64,000 nt of DNA from Limnephilus marmoratus (lineage: Eukaryota; Arthropoda; Insecta; Trichoptera; Limnephilidae): NCBI GenBank assembly GCA_917880885.1, contig OU862933.1, positions 11,933,679-11,997,678 of the forward strand, in the 5' to 3' direction. The notes beneath the pieces were generated by a model. It was given only the letters and a program-made list of their open reading frames with translations. It was not told where the DNA came from and ran no database searches. This document shows positions 54,281-64,000 of this stretch, piece by piece. Every line of letters begins with the position of its first letter. Within the stretch, counting starts at the first letter, position 1. The position numbers and the translations under genes are program-made.

Positions 54281-55170
54281 AGTCCACAAGTGCTTCCTCT
54301 GATTTTTAAATCAACAGAATTCTTAATTTTTTCTAAAACACAATAAAATAATACGAAGAACACGAATAAACCATTTCTTTTATAACCATTCAAATACTAA
54401 AAAAACCGAAAGGAATATAATACGGAAGAAGGTGCACTTTTACGACTATCTCGCCTTTCTCTTCCCCTAACCAAAACAAAACTCCAGCATGATTACAAAA
54501 TTTTACTGCCAGCAATAAAAAGGAGTTCGCTTGGGTCTTCGCTTGAAACTTGATACAAACCGCCAAAATTCAAATTCCCCTCTTGAAATATTTGAATCAC
54601 GTTTAAATCCTTAAATCGAATTCCTCCTTTCATTTGTATCCTCGGTCGGTTGTCCTTACCTGTCTACAATTTTTATGTACAAGAATGTGGTAGCTGCCTA
54701 CAACCAACTGCCTACAAATTCACGGGAACTATAATACTATATACACATAGTGGCTACGCTTTACATCATTTCACAATCAATTAAACCCGGGTAAACAAAT
54801 TTATTGAACTGCGAGACCTCCTGGGAACAGTTCTCAAAATGTTTACGACAAAATAAATATTTTAGATATTGCAAGATCTAAATCATTCGATATAGGATTT
54901 AAAGAAAAGAAAAGGATGATAAGCCAGTGTGGCTTCCGAGAAAGAGATAGGGAAATCGGGGGTCCTGTAGAACGGCCATGTCGATAATTTAGCAGAGATG
55001 ATACGATAAACTGCTTAGTTTTGCCAACATCGCTCGCAAGATCGAAACTGCTCAATAAATATATCGGGAACTTTAGCAGTATTGGTTACAAAAATTACCC
55101 TACTATGACGACAGTTCAGACATCCGGTGCATTAAACGTATGGTGGTTCTTCGAACAATAAACGATAAAC
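54281..55170. other. No gene recognised
   Basis: AT-rich; nothing placed. Confidence 0.35.
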
Positions 55171-55185
55171 GTAATGATGTGATTC

Positions 55186-55252
55186 AAAATAATAATAATA
55201 ATAATAATAATAAATAGTAATTCTATGAATGGCTTCATTCATAGAATTACCT
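55186..55252. repeat. (AAT)n microsatellite and 15-bp-stem hairpin
   Basis: AAT units to 55214, then GTAATTCTATGAATG pairing with CATTCATAGAATTAC around GCTT. Confidence 0.85.
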
Positions 55253-55503
55253 CTGACTTTAAACATATAAATACACTTAAAACTCTTTACTGTTCGCTGG
55301 TCCGCCCTCACCTTGAATATGCTAGTGTCATTAGGTCTCCTTTTTATGCTGTCCACATTTGTTACATTAAATCTGTACAACATCGCTTCATACGTGGAAT
55401 TGCTTGGAGGTTAGGACTTGAAAGAGGAGAACGCTCGTATGATGAAATTGAACAAACTTTAAACATTTCCTCTTTAGAAAAACGTAGAAAGGACTATGTT
55501 TTG
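55225..55503 (+). pseudogene. LINE ORF2 C-terminal fragment
   Basis: RITSDFKHINTLKTLYCSLV, RPHLEYASVIRSPFYAVH and IKSVQHRFIRGIAWRLG are the (L/T)LYxxLVRxxLEYxSVxWxP and VQxRFxR blocks of Jockey-type ORF2. Its first codons lie in the hairpin sequence at 55217. Confidence 0.7.
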
Positions 55504-57289
55504 TGAGCGTCAGGGAAAGACCTCAGGGTTTACTTAAAACTAATTACAACGATAGAATTACCGGTGTCAATGGAAGGGTGGGAGCGAGAAGGGGGAAGGG
55601 GGGCATTATTGCACAAATTACAAAGGAAACAAGTTTAATAATGGGTCATTTAAAAATATTTACTGATTATTTATAATGTATTTCAATTCGAAATTACACT
55701 CTTTCTAATTTATAAGATTTCCAATTTGTCCAACTGAACGCCATTTAAATTACAATACTAGTAACTCAATTCCAACATTAAAGTCAGAAAGAAGTATGAC
55801 TCATCTCCAACGAATGATTCGCAAACTCCGATAAACTATTATTTTTTAAACATCATACGTTCCCTTATCCTTATTTCAAATTTAAATTTGCTGTGTTTGA
55901 AGAAACAATGATATAAGTTTAAGGTGGATATCGTACATAGTACATATACGTATATATAGAAGATAAATAATTCTTCTGGCCCTTTGCCGAACGAAGACTT
56001 CTTGTATTAAAATTGGGAATCCCTTGGATTAGCTTCTTCCCTATACCCGATAGCGTATTAGAATCTAACTAGCAGTTAAAAACCGGCTCCGCAGGTTTTT
56101 GCTGCTAGGCCCTGCTGGCAGCTGTTAGTTCGGCTTCGCCCAGTTTGAGAGGAACTGGTTCCAAAAATAGCCAGTTCCTCGGTCCGCTGTGATCCAGTGA
56201 CAGCTATTCACCCATTCACCGAGACAAAGTAACCGAAAAATGCATTGACGCCATAATATACTCATATATATTGCATATCCTAGTACTTATACCTAGGTAA
56301 TATCGGTTCATATGCGAACTGCTTACGGAAGTAGCGACATCTTTTGGCAGATTCTTGAACTAAAACCCGAATTCCAACGGTAGCTTTGCTTGAAATTTCA
56401 CGAACACAGATGTTATTTGTGGCGCGGCGTATAAGGCGTTACGTCGGACATGCAATGGAAGTCAAGTTCTAGAATTCAACCACACGCCGATCGTAGGCTA
56501 TTAATACTGTTTGATTATGACAGTGTGAAATAATTCCATAAATCCTAAGAAGAATATGGAAGGTAATGCCGCATAAGATATTTCTCCGCATTTAGCAGGA
56601 GAAATATTGCTATCTTATTCAGATAATTATTTCAATTTCATGCCACCTAGCCTGCCATCATGATTCCATCAGTGTCTTGTGGTATCGTATTATTGCATGT
56701 TAAAATAAGTTTGCAGCTGTTGTAAAGTATGTACACTAAAAATTAAATAACATAGAAGTAGAAATTAGAAATGCCTGAAAACAAAACCGATTAATTCTTT
56801 GAGTGTACTCGCTCCCCAGGTAAAGCGAAGCATTTCGAGTAAAAACTGATTGGATTTATGGTCTATGGCTTGAATTTGCAGTACATTCCTAGAGCAATTC
56901 TTGCACAGTTGAGAAGTCTTTAATTTAGTTTGGTAAATTAAGTGAGTTTCGAGAATTCTCCACTAAGAATGAACGCTTCTTAATCCTTTTTTTCATTTCA
57001 AGTTTTTCAAATACGATTCCGGTCTCACAATTCTTTGGTTGAAAATGTTGAATACCTTTGTAACAAACGACAATATTCATTTGGCCATAAATACTTGAGA
57101 ATATCCATACTACAGAAAAATTTTCGAATGTTTAGGTTATTTATCAAAGTGGTTTAGGTTCATTCAAACATTACTTTACTATTTTTTGTGATTTTTTAAA
57201 AACATTTCACTTATAATATCTTCTCTAAAACCCTGAAAAAGAGAGTAGGTATTTGACCAAAGGTAAAATCAAGAGGTAGTCTGAATTCT
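55504..57289. other. No gene; structured patch at 56066-56178
   Basis: Nearby hairpin-forming stretches: AACTAGCAG/CTGTTAGTT, AAAAACC/GGTTTTT and GAGGAACTGG/CCAGTTCCTC. The remainder is AT-rich. Confidence 0.45.
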
Positions 57290-57415
57290 TGGCATGCCCT
57301 TGACAAACCTCACCCCTTAAATCCGGGCACCCCTGCTAAGTCACCAATATGTGTGTTGGTTATCCAATAAATAGTTCCTGGGGCGGCGATACCCATACCA
57401 GGTTCCCAAATTTAA
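57290..57415 (-). mobile_element. SINE-B fragment (5' part)
   Basis: The minus strand reads TTTGGGAACCTGGTATGGG, CGCCCCAGGAAC and GATAACCAACAC and ends near GGTTTGTCAAGG. No palindrome retained. Confidence 0.65.
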
Positions 57416-58039
57416 ATAGAATAATTATTATATCATAACGCACTTCATGTACAACTCAACTTACTATAGAAGCGTATAACCATAATATCTCATAGAGATC
57501 TTTGTTGTTGTTGTTGAGACTAGAATAGTGACAACGTAGAAAGTGAGTTATTTAGTTTTAAAATCCACAGTACCTACACCCATTCACCAAACTATTATAA
57601 AAATTTCAATAGCAATAATAAAACCTTCCCATAATGTTACATCAGCCACATAAAAATCCAGACCAAGATTTAGAGAGATATAATTATTGTATATAATTCT
57701 CACAAAGCGAGAGAATAAAAGCCTCTCCAAGTTTAGTGATTGCAATATGACTTGAGTCAGTAGTTTTATTCTGCCAGCCTCTGTGGAGCATGTGGACCAT
57801 ATCTTTAATTAAAGATAACTCGATATACGTTCCTTGAGACGGAAGATTTATTTATGGGCTTAACTTTGCGAAACCAACATCAATAAATGTGCTATTATTG
57901 TGTTTCTTAAGGCGTTAAATAATATAAGAATTCGAAATGATGAGAGTTGTTGTATGGCAATTTCTTTTGTTCTAAGTTCATAGAAGATGTAGTATAATCT
58001 AGTCATTAAAAATTACCCAATGATGTGACATCATCAGCT
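57416..58039. other. No gene recognised
   Basis: AT-rich with a (GTT)n stretch at 57502-57516. Confidence 0.35.
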
Positions 58040-58190
58040 CGGCTAAGGAATGCTTTGCCGGCCCCTGTGATTCCTCCCTCCCATAGCATGGGTCTCTTCG
58101 AGACTCGTTCAAGACAGTATCCTCAATGACGACAAAGTCCCTGAGGAAATAATTGTCCCAGGGCCTCCTGTGAGGAGTCAATGTGAAAAA
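58040..58190 (+). mobile_element. LINE-H 3' end (plus orientation)
   Basis: GCATGGGTCTCTTCGAGAC matches the terminal coding part of copy B (minus strand 32470-32395), followed by TCCCTGAGG...CCCAGGGCCTCCTGTGAGG, TCAATGTG and A5. Confidence 0.7.
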
Positions 58191-58360
58191 CTAATATAAA
58201 GATATTTTAATCGGGTCATGTCAGTAGACGAAATAAAGTAAGAGTGTGTAGACCAAAAAATATTCTTTGCAAATCAATTTGTGGACTGTAATCAATTATT
58301 TTAAATACGTTTCAAGTTGACACAACTCTGGGAATTATTAAAAATTGTAATTTATTTATT

Positions 58361-58955
58361 TTAGGCCTGAAGAAAATAATTTCCCTCAGAGCCTATGTCA
58401 TCTGAGATGCTGTTTGAATGGTCTTTTTGGGGAGAGGCAGAATGAATTGGTGCACATTTCAAAAGGTCATTGATGTGCAACAAAAACAAAGTCGGCGACG
58501 AAACCGATCCTTGTTGGACGCCAACATTTATCGAGTGTGAGGAAGAGGTGAAACCGTCGGCTACCGTCTGAATCGACCTCTCCCTCAAAAAGTCGGCACA
58601 CCACGCGCACAAGGATGCGGGAAGTCCGTAAGAAGGCAGTTTGTTGACAAGTCCTAGGTGCTAAACCCGGTCAAAGGCCTTGGAAATGTCCAGAGCAACC
58701 GTTTGGGTCTCACCGAAACGTTCCATGCACCACCCCCAAACATGCGTAACATACGCGAGAAGATCACCGCACGAACGGTTCCGCCGGAATCCGATTGATG
58801 ATTGGTGTGATATTGTAAAGGACTGACTTATCCTTTTTCTTCTGATATACTTGTTGATAAGAATAGCTATTATGACCTTGAGGGATTCAATCACAATCAC
58901 TGCACAATCACACAAAACATATTCAAAATTATAGACACCGAGGGAGTACAAGGTC
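58361..58955 (-). pseudogene. LINE-H reverse-transcriptase core joined to its 3' palindrome
   Basis: On the minus strand, the open 58951-58661 part has SSIGFRRNRSCGDLLAYVTH and TVALDISKAFDRV; after a frameshift, 58612-58361 has LCAWCADFL-like text, RSIQTVADGFTSSSHSINVG and QQGSVSSPTLFLLHINDLL. These are reverse-transcriptase blocks up to just before the DD box. The sequence then jumps to the LINE-H 3' end (58394-58363: AGGCTCTGAGGG...TTCAGGCCT), so the DD box and C-terminus are deleted. Supports the assignment of the palindrome to a LINE with this type of reverse transcriptase. Confidence 0.8.
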
Positions 58956-59213
58956 GATATTAAATTTCACTAAGAGTATAATTTCTTGTTCATTGCACGG
59001 TTTTTTTAATAGGTTGATTTTCCGTGATTTATTGTTGCAAATGTCCCCTAACGCAGGTAAATTAGCCACACACTGTCAGATAGGGACAGGTACTTGGACA
59101 GCAGGTTGGGTGGAGGAAGGCAGATGCACATAATTGCGTCAACATTGTGAATGTTTTTGAATGAAGCAAGAAGTTTGTGCTATCACTGCTGTGTGGTGCA
59201 ATCCATAATCTCT
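58956..59213. other. No gene recognised
   Basis: Spacer between LINE-H and the hAT-like element; nothing placed. Confidence 0.3.
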
Positions 59214-59221
59214 ATGCCTAT

Positions 59222-61157
59222 TAAGGTGGTCCAAAATTTTTTTTAAATAATTTTTCATTTGGCCACCCCGCGAATTTGTTACACGTATTCATAGAAATAA
59301 CATAGTAAAATTTCAGCGAGATAGCTCAAGTAGAAAGGGGTGCTCAATCGAGTGTTGTTTTTGAATTTTTTGTGTATTTTAATTTTTCCTTTTTGCTACA
59401 GGCCAGTTTCGTGTGTTAAACTATTAAATAAATATTACAATAAACTACTGAAGAGTTTTATAAACAAATTTGAACAGTATTTGATACTAATTTAGCAGAC
59501 TGTGAGGTGAATCAGTGTAGTAAAATGTGTTCATCTACTCGAAAAAAAGACGAAATTTTGCTAATTGGGGTACGAGATATTGAGCCATTGATGAGGCTTA
59601 ACCAACATCCTACTCTTCGGCAAGTTATACTCCTTTATCACTACATATTAAATGATTCCAAAAATGTGAAAGATTCGGCGCATGTACTTATTCAAGAACT
59701 TATAAAAGTATGGAGTAAATCTAGTATTCCGACCAGACAACAAAATCACTGCATTGAAAAACTGATTAAGTTTCTTGAAAACTGTCTGCTATTGAATAAA
59801 AATAGAGGAAGAAATTCTGAAGCACAAAAAAAAGGAGAGTATTTGTTTAAAAAAGAACTAGACAAACTTTTCGATATTGCCCATGCAAGGGCTTTGAATT
59901 TGATAAAAATTGCGGAAGACAGAGCGTTTCTCATCGATCAAAGATGAGAACGTAAGATGATTATGACCTCAATCGACAAGAAACTAGAAAAGGTCAAAGA
60001 AAGTTCTCTAAAACGGAAACAAAAATCTGAAGAATTGAAAGAAATGGCTGCTGAAAGTAATGCTTCATCTTCGGTGGTGTCGAGACAAGAGTTAGAACTT
60101 GAGTGCAGCTTCAGTAGCATTTCTAGTAATGCTAGCATGTTAGAGGATAAGTCCAAAGATGAGTTTGTAGTGCGTTGAGCTGTCTACAAGTGACGTATTT
60201 ACACAATACGTTACCAGTGCGCTTGATCGTAATAAGATTTAAACTAATCAAGAGAGAAGAAAAACAAATTGTTCGATTTGTTACACCAGTAAATGACTTA
60301 ATAATTTGGAATAGCTTAAAATTGTACGAAGCCATTGATTCCAAAATCAGTATAGCAGCTAGGGGTGTCTTAGAGCGTCACTTATGGTATTTGCCAGATG
60401 AACTAGTCTCATTTACCTTGTCTTGTTGTTGTTGTTGTCTGAGAAGCTGTCTGATGCTGAGAAACAGGCCATTGTTCAAAAAATAAATTCTGATGGCGGT
60501 AATCGTTCAGTACGAGGTGATTCTGCTAAGCTTGCCTCAGAGGTTACATTAGAAGCTTTTGCAATACAAAGAACGTTGAAAACGCTCTTAGTTCTTGATA
60601 TCAAGAACTATTTCTTGTAATTACCTCCTGAGACTTGGAATAACAATGTTGATTACCTTCAAGGCAAAAGCTGAGTCAAAAATTTGCGTGTTGTTAATGA
60701 TACAGCGGAGAGAGGTGTTAAACTATTTGAAGATTACAACACGATACTCACTAAGAATGAGGAAGAAAAGCAATTTTTACTTCACATCGTTGAACAGAAC
60801 AGAAAAATCGTTTCTATTGAAACATTCAAAATGTAGTTAACAAACACAGTTTTGAAAAATTGTGACTAATATTATGTTAATTATTGCTTTGTTACCAAAT
60901 TTTGTTCAAATTTAAATACATTTTATGCTTATTTGACTAAAATACTTGTAATATTAATAAACCTTAAATTACGTGTTTTACTTAAAATCCAGAACTTTTG
61001 TCAGAAACTTCTAATTCGATGAGCACCCCCTTGTATTTAAGATAGGGAGCTGAAATTTTTTACACATAATAGGAATGATAGGTGTAACAAATAAAATGGG
61101 TGGCTACATCCATATTTGAATTAAAAAAAAATTACCATATAGGCCTGGACCACCTTA
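59222..61157 (+). mobile_element. hAT-like DNA transposon 2 with long inverted repeats and perfect 8 bp target duplication
   Basis: Ends TAAGGTGGTCC and GGACCACCTTA; ATGCCTAT flanks both sides (59214-59221 and 61158-61165). The inverted repeats extend about 130-150 bp (59222-59355 and 61010-61157), sharing GGCCACCC/GGGTGGC, TTTGTTACAC/GTGTAACAAA and GGGGTGCTC/GAGCACCCC. 8 bp duplication and a TAAGG start (YARNG) are hAT-like. Length 1936 bp, carrying the pseudogene at 59525-60838. Confidence 0.85.
59525..60838 (+). pseudogene. Decayed ORF of hAT-like element 2 (uncharacterised arthropod family)
   Basis: Starts MCSSTRKKDEILLIGVRDIE at 59525 and runs in one frame to 60178 with a single TGA (in FLIDQR-stop-ERKMIM, a probable Gly codon mutated). 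The N-terminal 140 residues are helical and include LNDSKNVKDSAHVLIQELIK; the 59957-60178 part is a Lys/Glu-rich coiled region ending in a Ser-rich tail. Then LSTSDVFTQYVTSALDRNKI at 60180, a jump (internal deletion) to LKLYEAIDSKISIA and ERHLWYLPDELVSF, then SDAEKQAIVQKINSDGGN, and finally VNDTAERGVKLFEDYNTILT in broken frame to 60838. The central part, which would hold a catalytic domain, is missing. I recall such proteins as multi-copy and unnamed in insects. Confidence 0.7.
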
Positions 61158-61165
61158 ATGCCTAT

Positions 61166-63121
61166 AGCAAAATAGTTAATTGTTTCATAGAAACTCAACA
61201 AGGATTATAGACGAACTATATTGTATCTGCTTCTACCTATAAAATATTTTTTTAGATAAGTATTAAGATACATTATTTTATCATAATAAGATTTAAAACC
61301 ATTTGGCCCATCCACAACGAAGAATTTCCTTCCTCCGATATTCTATTAGTCCCTAAGAATGGAAACGAAGATATGAACTGTGAAAAAAGTCGACTCAGTT
61401 TATTTGCTCACGAGGTATAATTCAGTAAAAGTATATTTTATACGTACTTTATACCGAGCTCTGGAAAACATGTTCAACTCCACCGAGAGGGCGAAGACAA
61501 ATAAATTCGTATGCTTTATGAATACTAAGTTTTATATTTAAAGGTTGAATTAGAACTAAGGCATTTAAAAGTGACGGAGACGAAGTAGGCTTTTAAAATC
61601 TAAATTAAGGCAAAGGTGACGATAAAAATTCCTTCCACGATTAAGTGGAATACCCAAACGTCTCGGACAGGATTGAGAGTCCTAGAAACAGGAGGTTGAA
61701 GTGAATATTGGGGGTATATTATTGGGATGTTGGAGGGGTTGTACAAGATGTTGTAAAAAGCTGGAGGGAATTAATTGTAGAATATAATTGAGAATTCATT
61801 AAAAGGGATAAATATCCGCGATTTTTCAATGGTGTATGTTTTCTGGTTTTGAATACATAAAATAATAGTGATTTTAAGTGTTGTAACATTTCCCAGCAAC
61901 CTCGGAGAATAGACTGAGAAGGTGTTCAGTTTAAGAGAGGTTTGGCGAATAGACAATCGAATATAAAAAAGAAATTTGACAGAAAAGAAGAGTTGCATTT
62001 TAAATTTTTCTTAGCCTTCGATTGTAACTTAAGATAAATTCACGACAATTTAACAAGAAACGTTCGTAGATAATGTTAGAATAACATACGAGTATAGATG
62101 GGAGTGTTCCCATTAGCAAAAAATCTTATTCTTTATTAATGCATGTTCTTGGTGACTTCTTCCAAGATAGAAATCCTTCAAAGAAAAATACCCATATTGG
62201 TCAGAATATATTATAAAGAGTTTAGCCGTTAGACTAGTTATGTTAGTTATTTTAGTTACTTTATGGAACCGACATTATTTGTCTATGAAACACATTTTTC
62301 TTTCACATCCCGAACATTTTGTAAATACATAAAGGTGACCTAACTTCAAAATCACTGAATTCAAATATTGCAAAAGCGTGGCACAAAGGAGTGTTTGAGG
62401 TCAGCTATAAAGCATGTAATATGGGTGACCTTTTAGTTTTATGGGCGACCTCAGACCTTTATAGAGTCACCTTAAGTAAGGGTCATTGATGTCTTGGTGG
62501 ATAGGACTCACATCAATAAGAAACTCACACCAGAAGAAAGATTATGAAATAGTTTTATTTTGTACTACAAAATGTTACAATAATACCTACGCATTTTATA
62601 ATCACAATCGTTTTGAAAATTTATATTTCTTGTGAAAAATATAATTATCATAACTAATTTGGAAGGGAAGTGAATACAACAGATTTACTACACATCAAGT
62701 TGTGGCAAGATATGGTTTAACTTTAACTTTTACCCTTGAAGTGTATGTGTAATAAAAAAAATCAGAGTGTGCAATTCATACGCGACTGAAGTGAAACCTT
62801 CATAAAATGAAAGTAGATAAAAGTGCGGCGTTTACGAAGCTCCGCACAAAGAGGAGACCGATAGGCTACGAAGCACCACACGAAGAGGAGACCGATTATT
62901 ATTCTATATCTTTCTCTCGCAGGCTAAATCCCATAGATGTATGTGTTTGTCTCTTTTTAGTGTCGCTATTTTTCGTTTCATCGAGTTTCAAATCACAACG
63001 GTGCTAAAGAAGTTTTCACAAAATAATAGAGTTATGAAATAAATGTCTTTCACATACTAAAAGTGCATTAAAGAAAATAAGAGAGAAACAAAATGAATCT
63101 ATATAAATAAAAAAAATAAAA
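61166..63121. other. No gene recognised; small duplicated word at 62831-62905
   Basis: ACGAAGC-CC-CAC-AAGAGGAGACCGAT occurs twice in tandem near 62835 and 62869 inside a 66-codon frame (62807-63007) that ends in a hydrophobic stretch; not convincing as a gene. Rest AT-rich. Confidence 0.35.
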
Positions 63122-63400
63122 GTTTTTTTTACATGATTACCACACAAGAGTCCCAGCTACTCCCGTCTGGAGCCAGTGGGACTATGGCATCCCCAATTGG
63201 GGTATGTTGTGAGGCTGAAGGTAGTGGGGAGGGGAAGGAGATAGGGAAGAGGAAGGTAGGGAAGTACCTGGCTATTCAGTTCTGGTCACTAAACACGGCT
63301 AAAGCCATTTCAAGCAACGTTTCAATTCTGAATTGTGGTCTTACACCAGGGCGATACTGAGAGTATCTTCTACTTCCACACATCGGGATGGTCCGATGCT
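63122..63400 (-). mobile_element. SINE-A copy with poly(A) and 7 bp stem
   Basis: On the minus strand it ends CATAGTCCCACTGG...TGGGACTCTTGTGTGG, TAATCATGT and A8 (plus 63123-63130). AGTCCCA at 63149-63155 pairs with TGGGACT at 63177-63183. Similarity with the copy at 11424 stops near 63365, so the tRNA-like head is missing. Confidence 0.75.
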
Positions 63401-63815
63401 CTGTAGGGAACCCGTTTGCACAGCGCGGGTGTAAACTGTGCGCCCTGAAGTTAAAGTTTAGACTTACGGAATTCAATACTTCGTTTGTGTGAAAGCGCTA
63501 TGAAACAATACAAGTATTAAAGTAGGTATATGAATTCAGTAAATAGAAAAAATATCAATATTAAAAGAAAAAGTTGTTTTTTTTTTCATCTGAAGCAGAT
63601 ACTTTTGTGGTGTGTCATTATAATTTAAAATAAAATAATAACTTTGTAAAATAAAAGTGGTGTTTTCAAAGTTATTGTTTATTTAAAAGAAAATGCAAAT
63701 GGTAAAAATCATCATTTAAGTGAGTTATCGACACTGAATAGAAAAAAACAGTTTTATTTAGTCATTGCTTTTATATTACAGGTATCCACATAAATTAATA
63801 CAAAATAAATTAATT
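63401..63815. other. No gene; AATAAAAGTGGT motif near 63650
   Basis: AATAAAAGTGGTGTTTTCAA resembles 13765-13790 and 15660-15676. Confidence 0.4.
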
Positions 63816-64000
63816 TGTGGGGGCCGAACAAGGACACCGATCTGCAGTCCCACGGCGATCCGATTGGTCCTCCAGGCACCAATAGGAATCAAGTCTTTTC
63901 TCGAGCCACTCTCGCGCGCTGCAACAAATATTATTCAAACCGTTCTACCTTGAACTCCTAGTCAATACACAACCTTGTAAACCGCGCTTGTTCGCTCTCC
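63816..64000 (+). repeat. Partial gypsy-type LTR at window edge
   Basis: TGTGGGGGCCGAACAAGG onward aligns with 3849-4030; the LTR's 3' part and any internal region lie beyond the window. Confidence 0.55.

Noticed and set aside
53738..54287. CRISPR-like regular repeats
   Set aside because: Units are contiguous with no unique spacers, the two runs are inverted to each other and flanked by an 8 bp duplication; the context is eukaryotic. It is a foldback transposon.
62807..63007. Small protein of 66 codons with hydrophobic end
   Set aside because: Contains a tandem duplicated 33 bp word and no conserved domain; AT-rich chance frame more likely.

Overview
The window is AT-rich eukaryotic DNA that reads as repeat-dense, gene-poor insect chromatin. 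It holds mariner, hAT-like, Helitron and TTAA-type DNA transposons, BEL/Pao and gypsy-type LTR elements, several non-LTR (LINE) families and SINEs. I see no rRNA gene, no convincing host protein-coding gene, no operon-like layout and no functional tRNA gene. An insect (or at least arthropod) is inferred from the element types; no species marker is visible.

Layout. 1-2815: a LINE 3' region on the minus strand ('LINE-H') split by a 2.3 kb hAT-like transposon with long inverted ends and a decayed transposase-related gene. 3849-4149: gypsy-type LTR. 4689-6290: TTAA-type repeats, a hAT MITE and a Helitron end nested in each other. 6395-7690: a Crypton-like element with an intact 344-codon tyrosine recombinase. 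7754-10681: a young, oddly rearranged BEL/Pao insertion with an intact Gag-protease frame but no reverse transcriptase. 10756-19752: TTAA repeat, tRNA-headed SINE (SINE-A), MITEs, a gypsy LTR with primer site, a second SINE (SINE-B), two Helitrons and a solo LTR. 22159-26297: three LINE 3' fragments. 27745-32255: foldback element, Helitron, a tandem array of about 150 bp units. 32285-36560: second LINE-H copy, then a SINE-A copy interrupted by an RTE element that is itself interrupted by a 1.05 kb insertion. 37620-40262: LTR-like leader, a Cys-rich fragment, SINE-B. 42600-46440: a LINE split by a 1.13 kb TIR element and by a second LINE. 46545-55505: SINE-A and SINE-B, Helitron, deleted mariner, a LINE with a 15 bp target duplication, a TTAA repeat and a foldback element. 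57290-61165: SINE-B, two LINE-H pieces facing tail to tail, and a second hAT-like element with a perfect 8 bp target duplication. 63128-64000: SINE-A and a partial gypsy-type LTR at the edge.

How the parts relate. LINE-H, SINE-A and SINE-B share a 3' end: a palindrome or short stem, then a CTC-TGTGTGG-like stretch, then ATGT and poly(A). This is the pattern expected when SINEs borrow the LINE's retrotransposition machinery. The two hAT-like elements carry relatives of poorly described multi-copy arthropod proteins behind inverted ends of about 120-150 bp. The BEL/Pao insertion has two U3 ends facing outward inside a 5 bp duplication, and one of its two LTR copies stops exactly at a consensus 5' splice site in the other, as if a spliced RNA had been copied. 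These three, plus the intact tyrosine recombinase, are the most interesting items.
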